DNA of 21,471 nt from Paramuribaculum sp. (lineage in GTDB: Bacteria; Bacteroidota; Bacteroidia; Bacteroidales; Muribaculaceae): contig VSPV01000033.1 of the NCBI GenBank assembly GCA_009775605.1, positions 1 to 21,471 of the forward strand. The letters are read 5' to 3'. Position numbers and translations under genes: made by a program. Shown one piece after another: positions 1 to 6,506 of the stretch; position 1 is the first letter of the stretch, and every line of letters starts with the position of its first letter. The notes below the pieces were generated by a model. That model did no database searches. It had not been told where the DNA came from and saw nothing but the letters and a program-made list of their open reading frames with translations.

Positions 1-1
1 A

Positions 2-242
2 CGGCAGGATGGCGTATTTCCGTGCGAAAGTTACTGCGTCCGGGTGAAATGTCAAGTGACGCTGCGCTTGCGGTCGGAGGGCTTGACGGCAGCCTTCCAC
101 GATTTTTACGCATAAAAATCGGGTATTCCGTCCGCGCCCTCTGACTGCACACTTGCCTTATTCACCCTTGGGGACGCAGTGGCGCATGCGCACGAAAAAC
201 GGCAATCCCTGCCGGTAGGCTCAAAGAGCCTTACAAAAGGGA
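2..242 (+). ncRNA. Structured RNA-like leader element, copy 1
   Basis: The strand folds into a long rod. Helices seen: 2-8 with 208-214 (CGGCAGG/CCTGCCG), 21-26 with 189-194, 34-41 with 172-179 (CTGCGTCC/GGACGCAG), 42-48 with 161-167 (GGGTGAA/TTCACCC), 53-58 with 150-155 (CAAGTG/CACTTG), 73-82 with 136-145 (10 pairs, one G-U), 85-89 with 128-132, and a terminal 9-bp hairpin 100-108/113-121. A separate hairpin follows (215-222 with 226-234), then AAAAGGGA just before the first gene. The same architecture recurs at 5534-5779 with many paired base changes. Orientation is inferred from the downstream genes. It could be a cis-acting leader or a separate small RNA; I do not recognise a named family. 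The promoter would lie left of the window. Confidence 0.7.
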
Positions 243-271
243 AAATGATTAAACAACTCATTATAAGAATT

Positions 272-487
272 ATGGCTAAATACAGAGTACAGACACGATT
301 TGTGTTCAGCGGCTATTTCGATGTGGAAGCCGACAGCTTGCACGAGGCTGAAAGCTGTGTGACCGAGCAGTGCGGATTGGTTCTCGGTGGCAACATACAC
401 ACAACACTCCCCGATGAAGATGTGGACTGGGATTTCCCGGTTCACCCTGATACAGAGATTAAATCAATTCAAAAAATCAAAGACTGA
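272..487 (+). CDS. Small accessory protein, DpnD/PcfM-like
   Basis: This 71-residue protein starts MAKYRVQTRFVF and shows a beta-strand, then a VEADSLHEAE-type segment, then a conserved-looking GGNIHTTLPDEDVDWDFP stretch near the C-terminus. The pattern resembles small DpnD/PcfM-like proteins carried on mobile elements; the molecular role of these proteins is not established. The start at 272 is chosen because the family-like sequence begins there; in-frame ATG 245 would add nine residues (MIKQLIIRI). It lies 30 bp after the structured RNA copy 1 and 4 bp before the next gene, so it is probably the first gene of an operon led by that RNA. The similarity call is from memory of the family pattern, not from a search. 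Confidence 0.7.
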   Translation: MAKYRVQTRFVFSGYFDVEADSLHEAESCVTEQCGLVLGGNIHTTLPDEDVDWDFPVHPDTEIKSIQKIKD

Positions 488-491
488 AATC

Positions 492-1115
492 ATGGACTAT
501 CAAGCAGTAGCGGAAATCATCAACCGCAATTCGGGATTATACACAATAATCACTAATAAAGGCAGGGAGAAGAAACGCATATTTCTGTCGTCCGATGGTA
601 ATGTATGCGAGTTCGCCTCACACTCTCGAAAACGTGGATATGCCATACCGCTTAACGTAGTGGAAAGTTGGCGCAGCATAGAAAAGGTGCAACGTAACGA
701 AGCCGATACTGTCGCAAAGTTCAGACGTTATGCCGCCCGTGCTTCCTTCCCCTCGGCTTTCGTGCGCAAATGCCTCGCGGCTGACCCTGCAAAGAATTGT
801 TACGAAAACCGGCTGACTACCGGCACCCGAATTGACGGAGAGATTATCTCCCTTAACGCCATCGAGAGATATGCACCGTACTCTGTCCGCGAGTTCCGCA
901 AGGCTCTCATGGAGCGGCGGCCATACCATTCGTGCAGATTCGACTTCCGGGGATATGACGGCAGTCTGTGGATTGAGATTGCCGAAAAAGATGACAGCTA
1001 TTATCGTGAGGGTGATGTCAAGGCCGGGTTCAACAAGGAATGCCGGGGCTACTTAAATGGCTATTACTACTCGCTAATAGATGATGAACATTTTATCGGC
1101 ACTGACATCGACTGA
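492..1115 (+). CDS. Hypothetical accessory protein
   Basis: This is a 207-residue soluble protein with no signal peptide or membrane segment. The N-terminal third has MDYQAVAEIINRNSG followed by a lysine- and arginine-rich strand region; the middle (about residues 70-150) is helical and basic; the last 60 residues are aromatic-rich (RGYDGSLWIEI, YLNGYYYSL) and acidic at the end. I do not recognise the family. The start at ATG 492 lies 4 bp after the preceding stop, which fits translational coupling; an in-frame ATG at 387 would lie inside the previous gene and is less likely. It is the second gene of the RNA-led two-gene module, and the hairpin at 1145-1176 may end the transcript. Confidence 0.65.
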   Translation: MDYQAVAEIINRNSGLYTIITNKGREKKRIFLSSDGNVCEFASHSRKRGYAIPLNVVESWRSIEKVQRNEADTVAKFRRYAARASFPSAFVRKCLAADPAKNCYENRLTTGTRIDGEIISLNAIERYAPYSVREFRKALMERRPYHSCRFDFRGYDGSLWIEIAEKDDSYYREGDVKAGFNKECRGYLNGYYYSLIDDEHFIGTDID

Positions 1116-1144
1116 TTTAAGCTGCTCTGACCTGTCCGGTCGGG

Positions 1145-1176
1145 GCGGTTTTGCTCCGTACGCTCCACAAAACCGC
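1145..1176 (+). terminator. Hairpin after the two-gene module, possible terminator
   Basis: GCGGTTTTG (1145-1153) pairs perfectly with CAAAACCGC (1168-1176) around a 14-nt loop, 30 bp after the stop at 1115. No clear T-run follows directly (a short CTTTTG is 17 bp on), so it may be a terminator or a 3'-end stabilising hairpin. The leftward gene ending at 1212 converges on it. Confidence 0.4.
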
Positions 1177-1211
1177 AGTCTCTGAAGACCTTTTGTTCCA
1201 TCAAAATATCA

Positions 1212-1850
1212 TCAGTATGTCATCTTGAACCTGTTGGTTCTCGCTATTCTGGGATTGGAAAGATTGGACTGCACATTGCCGATTATTAGTTCCCTGTTCT
1301 GTGCATATTCTTTCAGAGTCCTTAGATAATCCTCTTTTTCGCCATACCAATAACGGAATATGTCGGCATCCCATTGGGATATTTGTCTTGAAATCAAATG
1401 ATAAATGTTGTTGGCAGCTTCAAGCTCATTCTTATATAATGCGACTCCGTAGATCAATTTATATATCTTCATGTTGAGTACGAAATTGCTGTTGATGGAT
1501 TTGTCATGTGCAATATGACTGTTTAGGGAGATTATCATATTGGCAAATGAAATATCACCTGACAATAAGGGGAACTGCTCACGACATTTCTCGATGAGCG
1601 ACTGCGCGTATTCGTCATCAATATCTTTGGGAAGATAGATTTCAAATCCCTTGTCATCAAGCAACGCAATCTGGAATAACGGAATATCCAGGCACTCTTT
1701 GAGTGAGGAACGCCATAATGGATACATGGCAAAGTAGAGCTTATAAGAGGGCATAACCGGCACTTTGACCAGTACCAGTCCGACGATGACACAATCGTTC
1801 AGATGTGCGAAAATCCTTGAAGCATAGCCTTCAAGTGGAAAGATGCACAC
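1212..1850 (-). CDS. Hypothetical protein, possibly frameshifted at its 5' end
   Basis: The open frame gives 212 residues, apparently soluble, with aromatic-rich strands early (MPSYKLYFAMYPLW) and a helical C-terminal half. I do not recognise it with confidence; the layout vaguely resembles DUF4304-like proteins. The start is doubtful: only a GTG is available at 1850, while a better ATG at 1879 opens another frame (MDINEFSRRLCASFHLKAML, stop at 1799) that would read smoothly into this one after a single shift. A promoter with a Crp-type operator lies at 1950-1995, placing the ATG 1879 start at a sensible distance. The gene is therefore either intact with a GTG or the internal ATG 1754, or carries a frameshift or sequencing error. 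Confidence 0.5.
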   Translation of the reverse strand: MCIFPLEGYASRIFAHLNDCVIVGLVLVKVPVMPSYKLYFAMYPLWRSSLKECLDIPLFQIALLDDKGFEIYLPKDIDDEYAQSLIEKCREQFPLLSGDISFANMIISLNSHIAHDKSINSNFVLNMKIYKLIYGVALYKNELEAANNIYHLISRQISQWDADIFRYWYGEKEDYLRTLKEYAQNRELIIGNVQSNLSNPRIARTNRFKMTY

Positions 1851-1949
1851 AGCCGTCTCGAAAACTCATTTATATCCATTGCTGATTATCATACTGTTGT
1901 ATTCACTTCATTATACCATTGATGGCCGTTCCGACTAAATTATTGACTG

Positions 1950-1995
1950 CAAAGTTACTAAGCGTTTACGACTTTAGCTGTGACAAATGTCTCAA
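1950..1995 (-). promoter_or_regulatory. Leftward promoter with Crp/Fnr-type operator (site 1)
   Basis: On the minus strand a TAACTTTG box (1957-1950) fits the Bacteroidetes -7 consensus TAnnTTTG. Twenty bp upstream is CTGTGAC-AAAT-GTCTCAA (plus-strand reading of 1978-1995), a palindrome with two outer mismatches matching the Crp/Fnr pattern TGTGA-N6-TCACA. The operator occupies the place of the usual -33 element, about 41 bp before the start of transcription, as at class II activated promoters. It would drive the gene ending at 1212. Its layout is the same as at 4499-4544. Confidence 0.6.
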
Positions 1996-2113
1996 CCATT
2001 TATTTTTCTCAAAATTTCCCAAATTGATTAGACAGACAATGCATCGTTATTATCGGCCCTCATCAGCGTCTGTTTTCCGGCATATCGTCACTCCAGACTT
2101 TGATTCAAAGACT

Positions 2114-2201
2114 AGGGTGTATCATAATTGCCTAATCTTATCAAACTGTAGGGACGCTCCATGGAGCGTCTCTACTGCAAAAATCGTTTTTGACACATCC
2201 T
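2114..2201. repeat. Nested inverted-repeat element A (MITE/REP-like)
   Basis: The outer arms AGGGTGTATCA (2114-2124) and TGACACATCCT (2191-2201) are imperfect inverted repeats. Inside is a strong 28-bp near-perfect palindrome, 2148-2175, whose core is GACGCTCCATGGAGCGTC. A related element with the same outer arms and different insides is at 3005-3061, on the other side of the outer-membrane gene. It may serve as a bidirectional terminator for the gene ending at 2220. With the promoter above, this accounts for the gene-free stretch 1851-2219. Confidence 0.55.
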
Positions 2202-2219
2202 CTATGGGGCAGACGAGAT

Positions 2220-2900
2220 TTACAGGTAGTAGGTGAAGGTGACCGAAACGCGGTTCTCGCGGAAAGATATGGGTGTGCGCAGCAGGTCGGTCATCCCGAT
2301 CGAGGCGTCAAGCCCCAGCATCATGTTCTCCCAGGGGAAACCTATGCCTATCTTCCAGGCGCAGTCAAAACGGCTCTGGCCGTTCTTGCCGAAAAGGTTG
2401 TTGTCGAAATCATAGCCGATGACTTCCTTCTGGCTGTCGTTGAGCCTTACTTTCCCCACCAAAGAGCAGCTCAGTTCCGGTCCGGTATAAACGGTCATAT
2501 CCAGCTTGTCGGAGATGCGGAAATCGTAGCCAGCCACCACCGGCACCCTTACGCCGAACTTGTACAGCCCCGGATCATGAATCTCATTGCCGGACGCCCC
2601 CGATATAATCAGGCCGTCGTAGGAATAGGTATCGTAGAATAACGACACCCCCGGCTCCAGATAGAAACCTCGCGACAGCGATATGTTTGCCACCGCACCC
2701 AAGGTGGCACCGAAACCGCTGCGGTACATCTTCACGCTCCCCCCGTCGCCGTGCCAGTCGCCCGGGATATTGAGGTCAAGCATCGCACGCACACCCCATA
2801 TCACCTTCTGGTCAGCATCGTCAGAAGCTTCCCCTGCCGCGGCCGCGCACACCGGCGCAAGCAATGCGAGAGCACACGCAATTAATTTATTCGGCTTCAT
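2220..2900 (-). CDS. Outer-membrane beta-barrel protein (PorT-like)
   Basis: The product has 226 residues. A signal peptide is clear: MKPNK, then a hydrophobic ACALALLAPVCAAAA, with likely cleavage after about residue 22. The mature part is a series of alternating amphipathic strands rich in Gly and aromatics (GFGATLGAVANISL, GFYLEPGVSLFYDTY, YKFGVRVPVVAGYDF, WKIGIGFPW, LGLDASIGMTDLL), and the last strand VSVTFTYYL ends at the C-terminus, as in outer-membrane barrels. It matches the general PorT-like barrel pattern of Bacteroidetes, mostly of unknown function. The gene stands alone between two related inverted-repeat elements; no TAnnTTTG box was found close upstream. Barrel and export are well supported, the exact role is not. 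Confidence 0.8.
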   Translation of the reverse strand: MKPNKLIACALALLAPVCAAAAGEASDDADQKVIWGVRAMLDLNIPGDWHGDGGSVKMYRSGFGATLGAVANISLSRGFYLEPGVSLFYDTYSYDGLIISGASGNEIHDPGLYKFGVRVPVVAGYDFRISDKLDMTVYTGPELSCSLVGKVRLNDSQKEVIGYDFDNNLFGKNGQSRFDCAWKIGIGFPWENMMLGLDASIGMTDLLRTPISFRENRVSVTFTYYL

Positions 2901-3004
2901 ATCAGACTTAAAATTAAAAGGTTACACTTATTCACAAAACGGTCGCATCTATTAATTATTGTTTGCCGTTTCCACTTTAACATATCGCTTTCAGACAAAG
3001 AACA

Positions 3005-3061
3005 GAGTGTGTCATAACCGCCCTATAGCGTAAGACGTCTAAGCTATTTTGACACAACCTC
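3005..3061. repeat. Inverted-repeat element B, related to 2114-2201
   Basis: GAGTGTGTCA (3005-3014) and TGACACAACCTC (3050-3061) form outer arms like those of element A, and both copies share GTGTNTCATAA at the left and TTTTGACACA at the right. The inside has a short AGACGTCT palindrome (3033-3040) instead of the long one of element A. It lies in the gene-free stretch 2901-3281, where I see nothing else beyond AT-rich sequence upstream of the barrel gene. Confidence 0.5.
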
Positions 3062-3281
3062 GTCTTTGCTATGTATGATTAAGCTGTTTTAGAAACTATA
3101 CGAACAAGAGGGATGCGCTCCCTGCATAAAAGGTTTCTTTGGATAGAATTTTTCAAAAGATGTATCATTGTTCGACAAATGGCTGCATTCTATTAGGGAT
3201 ATAAACAATTCCAATTTTGAATAACACAGGCTTCTCGGGTGAGGATTTAATTTGTTATATCAGATTCTGTTTGTAATCATA

Positions 3282-3728
3282 TTATTCGATTGCACTAAAT
3301 TTGCAAACGGTCTTATCTGTGTTTGGATAAAGAACCGGATCTTGCATTGCGCTCGTCACCGTTAATTCAGATGGCGTAAGTCTGTCTATGAGCCAGAAGC
3401 GTTCCGATTTGTCAATGTAAATCACAGAAAAGTTATCAGTGGTGAAAGTCCAGCGGAAATATATTGGCTCACCGTTTTTTGTTCCGTCATTCCAATTCAC
3501 CCATTTATAAGAGCCGGTACCGTTGGCATTGAATTTATATAACCAGCCTTCTTCTTTACACTCTGTCGGTTCAAAGCCGGACATATGCTCATAGGTCTGC
3601 TTCCATTCAACGCCGGTAAGAAGAGAGATAATCTCTTTTTGGTCGGTATCATAATAGCCAGTGCGTTCCTCGCACGATGCGAGAAACACAAAGGCTAATA
3701 TAGATATGAGAAGCTGTATTTGTTTCAT
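3282..3728 (-). CDS. Small lipoprotein, lipocalin-like
   Basis: The product has 148 residues. The N-terminus MKQIQLLISILAFVFLASC is a lipoprotein signal with lipobox LASC, so Cys19 would be lipidated and the protein anchored to a membrane. The rest is strand-rich with a W-K-near-start pattern (LTGVEWKQTY), an F-N-x-N-G-T-G turn, and a late LTPSELTV strand, which is the usual look of small lipocalin-like Bacteroidetes lipoproteins. The start ATG overlaps the stop of the upstream lipoprotein gene by 4 bp (ATGA), so the two are translationally coupled. No function can be assigned; it probably works with its neighbour at the cell surface. Confidence 0.75.
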   Translation of the reverse strand: MKQIQLLISILAFVFLASCEERTGYYDTDQKEIISLLTGVEWKQTYEHMSGFEPTECKEEGWLYKFNANGTGSYKWVNWNDGTKNGEPIYFRWTFTTDNFSVIYIDKSERFWLIDRLTPSELTVTSAMQDPVLYPNTDKTVCKFSAIE

Positions 3729-4450
3729 TCCGAAATTTCGACTGTTACACTGCCGTTCCCAATGAGGGATTTGCCTTGTATGTTAAGATACTCTCCGTTG
3801 ACCTCCGGTAATGACAAAGAATAGATATAAGTTAATGGGTTCCTTCCTAATCCGGCCAAAAGGATTGTACCTCTGTCAGTTTCATCAGATGTGACAAATG
3901 AAATCTGTGCTACATAGAACATTGATGTATTGTCAGAACTTATTGTGAGTCGGTTATTGCCATTTGAATAGAATCCTGTCCTATATATTTCTTCTCCAGA
4001 TACCGATAGCCGGGCCACAGTGTTCCCGTCTATACTATATGACTGAGATTTTGACAGGCTCATTACTCCTCCCTCACTGTTCTTTGCCGAGCCTGATGTA
4101 CGGGTAGTGTAAACGATGCTGACATTCCCGGCTTTTGTATAAGCCTTTATCAGATTGTTTGCCTGTGCCATCTCACCCTCAAAGCGGGTTCGGTTTATGG
4201 AACTTACTTCTGCCAGTTGTTCTCGGGAACGGTTTACGACATAATCGGTTGCCATAACCTTTTTATCCGGATTTATGAAGAATAGCCCTGTCCGGCTATC
4301 TATATCGACAAACTGTGAAATCACCTCGGCATCGGATTCATAAGACCTTATCGGGGTCGGTTCGTTGAACACCGTGTTGTCATCGCTGCATGCCGTAACC
4401 GACATACAGCAAAGGGCGACTATGCCCAATATCTTAATATTTCTTTTCAT
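3725..4450 (-). CDS. Lipoprotein of unknown function
   Basis: The product has 241 residues. MKRNIKILGIVALCCMSVTAC is a lipoprotein signal with Cys21 as the lipid site, followed by SDDN, common after the lipid Cys in Bacteroidetes surface lipoproteins. The mature part is mostly beta, with Ser/Thr-rich strands; I do not recognise a domain. The start at 4450 is supported by a strong AAAGGAG ribosome site seven bases upstream; a longer in-frame start at 4501 is ruled out because it overlaps the -7 box. It is the first gene of a two-gene operon whose promoter carries a perfect Crp-type operator, and the candidate regulator is the next gene upstream. Confidence 0.8.
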   Translation of the reverse strand: MKRNIKILGIVALCCMSVTACSDDNTVFNEPTPIRSYESDAEVISQFVDIDSRTGLFFINPDKKVMATDYVVNRSREQLAEVSSINRTRFEGEMAQANNLIKAYTKAGNVSIVYTTRTSGSAKNSEGGVMSLSKSQSYSIDGNTVARLSVSGEEIYRTGFYSNGNNRLTISSDNTSMFYVAQISFVTSDETDRGTILLAGLGRNPLTYIYSLSLPEVNGEYLNIQGKSLIGNGSVTVEISE

Positions 4451-4498
4451 ACGATACTCCTTTTTGTTAATTAATTGCTTCGAAAGAAAAGTATGTTG

Positions 4499-4544
4499 CA
4501 AAGTTACAGAGTAAAAACGACAAAAGCTGTGACAAATGTCACAG
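4499..4544 (-). promoter_or_regulatory. Leftward promoter with perfect Crp/Fnr-type operator (site 2)
   Basis: On the minus strand the -7 box is TAACTTTG (4506-4499). Twenty bp upstream lies CTGTGAC-AAAT-GTCACAG (4527-4544), a perfect 7+7 palindrome matching TGTGA-N6-TCACA. The operator sits where the -33 element would be, centred about 41 bp before the inferred transcription start, as expected for activation by a Crp-family protein. It drives the two-lipoprotein operon. Confidence 0.75.
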
Positions 4545-4581
4545 TTGCCAGATAAAATAGCCTTTCTTAGCTTTAATCTGC

Positions 4582-5160
4582 CTATTTTTCCTCGTCTGGT
4601 GTATTGGCTGCTATGGTTTCGCGAAAGCGATGGAGCTGGCGGCGGGAGATATTGAGGTAGGTTGCAATCTCTCCGAGTGAGACCAAATCAAACAGTCGCG
4701 GATAACGTGCAAGCAACTGGCGATAGCGTTGCTCGGGAGTGGAACGGTAGTTGTTGAGCACCTGCTCGTATGCCTGCTCAAATAGGGCGTCCAGAAACTT
4801 GATATAGAGAGTTGGGTCAAACATCAGCCTCTCACGAATCAGAGAGGAAGGTATGACAAGAACATCTGAATCCTCAAGGGCTATGATGTCGGTAGGTATC
4901 TTCTTGCCGTGCATCGAGCTGATATAGTTTGCGAGAACCGAGCCCTCGAACACAAAACCTACTGTTTTCGCATTGCCGGAATTGTCAATCAGCGAGTGCT
5001 TGAAACCACCAGACACAATCCATCCGGCATTTTTGAGAGCTTCGCCAGTGCGTGCGAAATACTCACCGCGCCGGAAATGGTGCAGCTTGCCATGCTTCTC
5101 GCATAACTCCTTCCAGAAAGAGAAGTCAATCGCCTCTTCAAATGCGTTGAACTGTGCCAT
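4582..5160 (-). CDS. Crp/Fnr-family transcriptional regulator
   Basis: The product has 192 residues, near the usual family length. The N-terminal 110 or so form a cyclic-nucleotide-binding-type beta-roll (HHFRRGEYFARTGEALKNAG, WIVSGGFKHSL, TVGFVFEGSVLANY, IALEDSDVLVIP). A long dimer helix follows (about 115-145), then a compact C-terminal HTH (VSLGEIATYLNISRRQLHRFRE). The start is ATG 5160; a TTG at 5169 would add three residues. No cysteine cluster of the Fnr type is seen and the canonical cAMP-binding residues are not evident, so the ligand is unknown. Two matching palindromic operators (4527-4544 and 1978-1995) suggest local targets. The gene follows a 49-codon gene by 5 bp. Confidence 0.85.
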   Translation of the reverse strand: MAQFNAFEEAIDFSFWKELCEKHGKLHHFRRGEYFARTGEALKNAGWIVSGGFKHSLIDNSGNAKTVGFVFEGSVLANYISSMHGKKIPTDIIALEDSDVLVIPSSLIRERLMFDPTLYIKFLDALFEQAYEQVLNNYRSTPEQRYRQLLARYPRLFDLVSLGEIATYLNISRRQLHRFRETIAANTPDEEK

Positions 5161-5165
5161 GATAG

Positions 5166-5315
5166 TCAATCCCAGTCATTAAGGCTGGCGATGAAATCGT
5201 CAACCGCTCCTTCATCGAACAGTTCCGGCAACTCTTCGATGTTATGGGGACAATCGTGTCCGACCGTCATATCTTCAACGGTATTCCCGCTGTTTTCGTC
5301 TATATCGTATTCCAT
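5166..5315 (-). CDS. Small acidic protein upstream of the Crp-type regulator
   Basis: A 49-codon frame starts at ATG 5315 (MEYDIDENSGNTVEDM) and ends FIASLNDWD at 5166. It is strongly acidic, with a Cys-Pro-His in the middle (HDCPHN) and no membrane segment. It ends 5 bp before the regulator's ATG, and a TAAATTTG box sits just upstream, so it would be co-transcribed with the regulator. I do not recognise it. Size, start codon and operon position support a real small gene, but a chance frame cannot be excluded. Confidence 0.5.
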   Translation of the reverse strand: MEYDIDENSGNTVEDMTVGHDCPHNIEELPELFDEGAVDDFIASLNDWD

Positions 5316-5356
5316 TAATTGCTTGATGTAATTAATACAAAGGCCATAAAAGACTG

Positions 5357-5364
5357 CAAATTTA
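5357..5364 (-). promoter_or_regulatory. Candidate -7 box for the 49-codon gene and regulator
   Basis: TAAATTTG on the minus strand matches TAnnTTTG and sits 42 bp before the ATG at 5315. The nearest TTG-like -33 element is 25 bp upstream, longer than usual, so the promoter may be weak or need an activator. No TGTGA-type palindrome is present here. Confidence 0.4.
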
Positions 5365-5533
5365 CAAATTTTTACAGAGACTGCCTAACCAATCCTTCAA
5401 GGTTGTCTCGCTAAATGATGATAGACAGGACATTCCAAGTATATAAAAGCCCGGTCTTTTGAAAACCGGTAATAATCGGCGACTAAAGGCATCCGCAAGG
5501 TTGTCGAGGCTTTATCCTGTGGCTGTTGAGTTC

Positions 5534-5779
5534 CGGCAGGTTGTCGTTTTCGCGTGCGAAGTTACTGCGTCCGTGAGCAATGTCAAGTGTCGCCGCGCTT
5601 TCCGTCTGCGTCCGCTACCGTGAGCCTCCACACATTCTCTCGTACCTCAAAAATGTGGGTATCCCGGTCTTGCCGCCGACTGCACACTTGCCTTATGCTC
5701 ACTGTCGGCCGCAGTCTTGACTTGCACGAAAAACGGACAGCCCTGCCGAGGAAGCTCAAAAGAGCTTCACAAAAGGGAT
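5534..5779 (+). ncRNA. Structured RNA-like leader element, copy 2
   Basis: It has the same fold as 2-242. Helices: 5534-5540 with 5742-5748 (CGGCAGG/CCTGCCG), 5545-5550 with 5730-5735, 5553-5557 with 5724-5728, 5565-5569 with 5710-5714, 5573-5579 with 5696-5702 (GTGAGCA/TGCTCAC, where copy 1 has GGGTGAA/TTCACCC), 5584-5589 with 5685-5690, 5604-5610 with 5674-5680, 5617-5620 with 5665-5668, a terminal hairpin 5631-5636/5652-5657, and the trailing hairpin GAAGCTC-AAAA-GAGCTTC (5751-5768), then AAAAGGGA. A 19-nt stretch, 5678-5696, is identical to 143-161. It leads into six small rightward genes. A weak TTG-N19-TATCCTGT promoter is possible at about 5491-5520. Between 5365 and 5533 I see only a short hairpin at 5452-5470. 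Confidence 0.7.
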
Positions 5780-5810
5780 AAAAAATAAAAAACTCAGACA
5801 TTTCAAGACC

Positions 5811-6005
5811 ATGCGAGTAAAAAGAATGACAATCGAAGAAGGGAAACGGGTAGACATAAGCCGTTTCCCGAATTTCCACAAGACCGGAAGCGTGCGAGGC
5901 ATGAAAAAGCTCTATTACGGGCAGCACTGCCTTCTGGTACGCTGTGGCGACTATATCTATAATGTGTCGCCCGAACCTCAAATATACAATCAGGCAACAA
6001 TCTAA
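5811..6005 (+). CDS. Small hypothetical protein
   Basis: The product has 64 residues and is basic in its first half (MRVKRMTIEEGKRVD), then has a strand-rich aromatic part (MKKLYYGQHCLLVRCGDYIYNV). Two cysteines lie close together (Cys42 and Cys47), but there is no metal-site pattern. An alternative start is ATG 5826. I do not recognise a family. It is the first gene after structured RNA copy 2, 31 bp past its last base, and 12 bp ahead of the next gene, so it probably belongs to the same transcript. Confidence 0.6.
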   Translation: MRVKRMTIEEGKRVDISRFPNFHKTGSVRGMKKLYYGQHCLLVRCGDYIYNVSPEPQIYNQATI

Positions 6006-6017
6006 TTCTCAACCGAT

Positions 6018-6338
6018 ATGAACACGGATATTGATTTTATGAATATCGCCGAGGGCGACAAGGCATTTGTGACGGAGTTTGAGAACTTTGTCAACGGCAA
6101 GGTGAGCAGCACGGAAAAGACCGGCATGGCTATGACAACCATGCACCGCTATCTCCAGCAGCAGGCTTTCAAGGTTTGCGTCGGCTTCATGAAATCTCTT
6201 GCGCACAACTATCAGAAAGGACGGTTTGATGACCGCAACGAGTGGGCATCACGCATGGCGGACCTAATGTACGGTACAATGGTCGAGGACGGCATATTTT
6301 TCGACCCCGAGTATCTCGAACTCATACACGGCAAGTAA
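6018..6338 (+). CDS. Hypothetical accessory protein
   Basis: The product has 106 residues, predicted mostly helical, with an acidic start (MNTDIDFMNIAEGDKAF) and a central amphipathic region (MTTMHRYLQQQAFKVCVGFMKSLAHN). No signal peptide or membrane segment is visible and I recognise no family. Its stop TAA overlaps the next start (TAATG at 6336-6340), which supports the frame and coupling to the 55-residue gene downstream. Confidence 0.65.
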   Translation: MNTDIDFMNIAEGDKAFVTEFENFVNGKVSSTEKTGMAMTTMHRYLQQQAFKVCVGFMKSLAHNYQKGRFDDRNEWASRMADLMYGTMVEDGIFFDPEYLELIHGK

Positions 6339-6505
6339 TGGAAGATACGGATTTTCCCGAATACGGGCGGCAGTGTGAACTCAAAGAGCCGTGGAGAGGT
6401 TACCGCCGTGGAACAATAGTAGGGCGCAACGGCTACCGCTTTATCATAGAATTGAGCAGCGGCGCGAGAATAGAACTTTACGATGACGAAATAGAATTTG
6501 ACTGA
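6338..6505 (+). CDS. Small hypothetical protein
   Basis: The product has 55 residues, acidic at both ends, with a central strand pair (YRRGTIVGRNGYRFIIEL, ARIELYDDEIEF) resembling a short SH3-like or KOW-like beta fold, though this is only a visual impression. ATG 6338 is chosen because it overlaps the upstream stop in TAATG; the frame stays open further upstream but that part is inside the previous gene. The next gene's ATG follows its stop by one base. Confidence 0.6.
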   Translation: MEDTDFPEYGRQCELKEPWRGYRRGTIVGRNGYRFIIELSSGARIELYDDEIEFD

Positions 6506-6506
6506 C

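Noticed and set aside
2..242. Group II intron or retron RNA as identity of the repeated element
   Set aside because: The GTGCG word is present, but no domain V hairpin and no reverse transcriptase gene occur near either copy.
2190..2642. 150-codon frame antisense to the barrel gene
   Set aside because: The other strand encodes a protein with a signal peptide and barrel strands.
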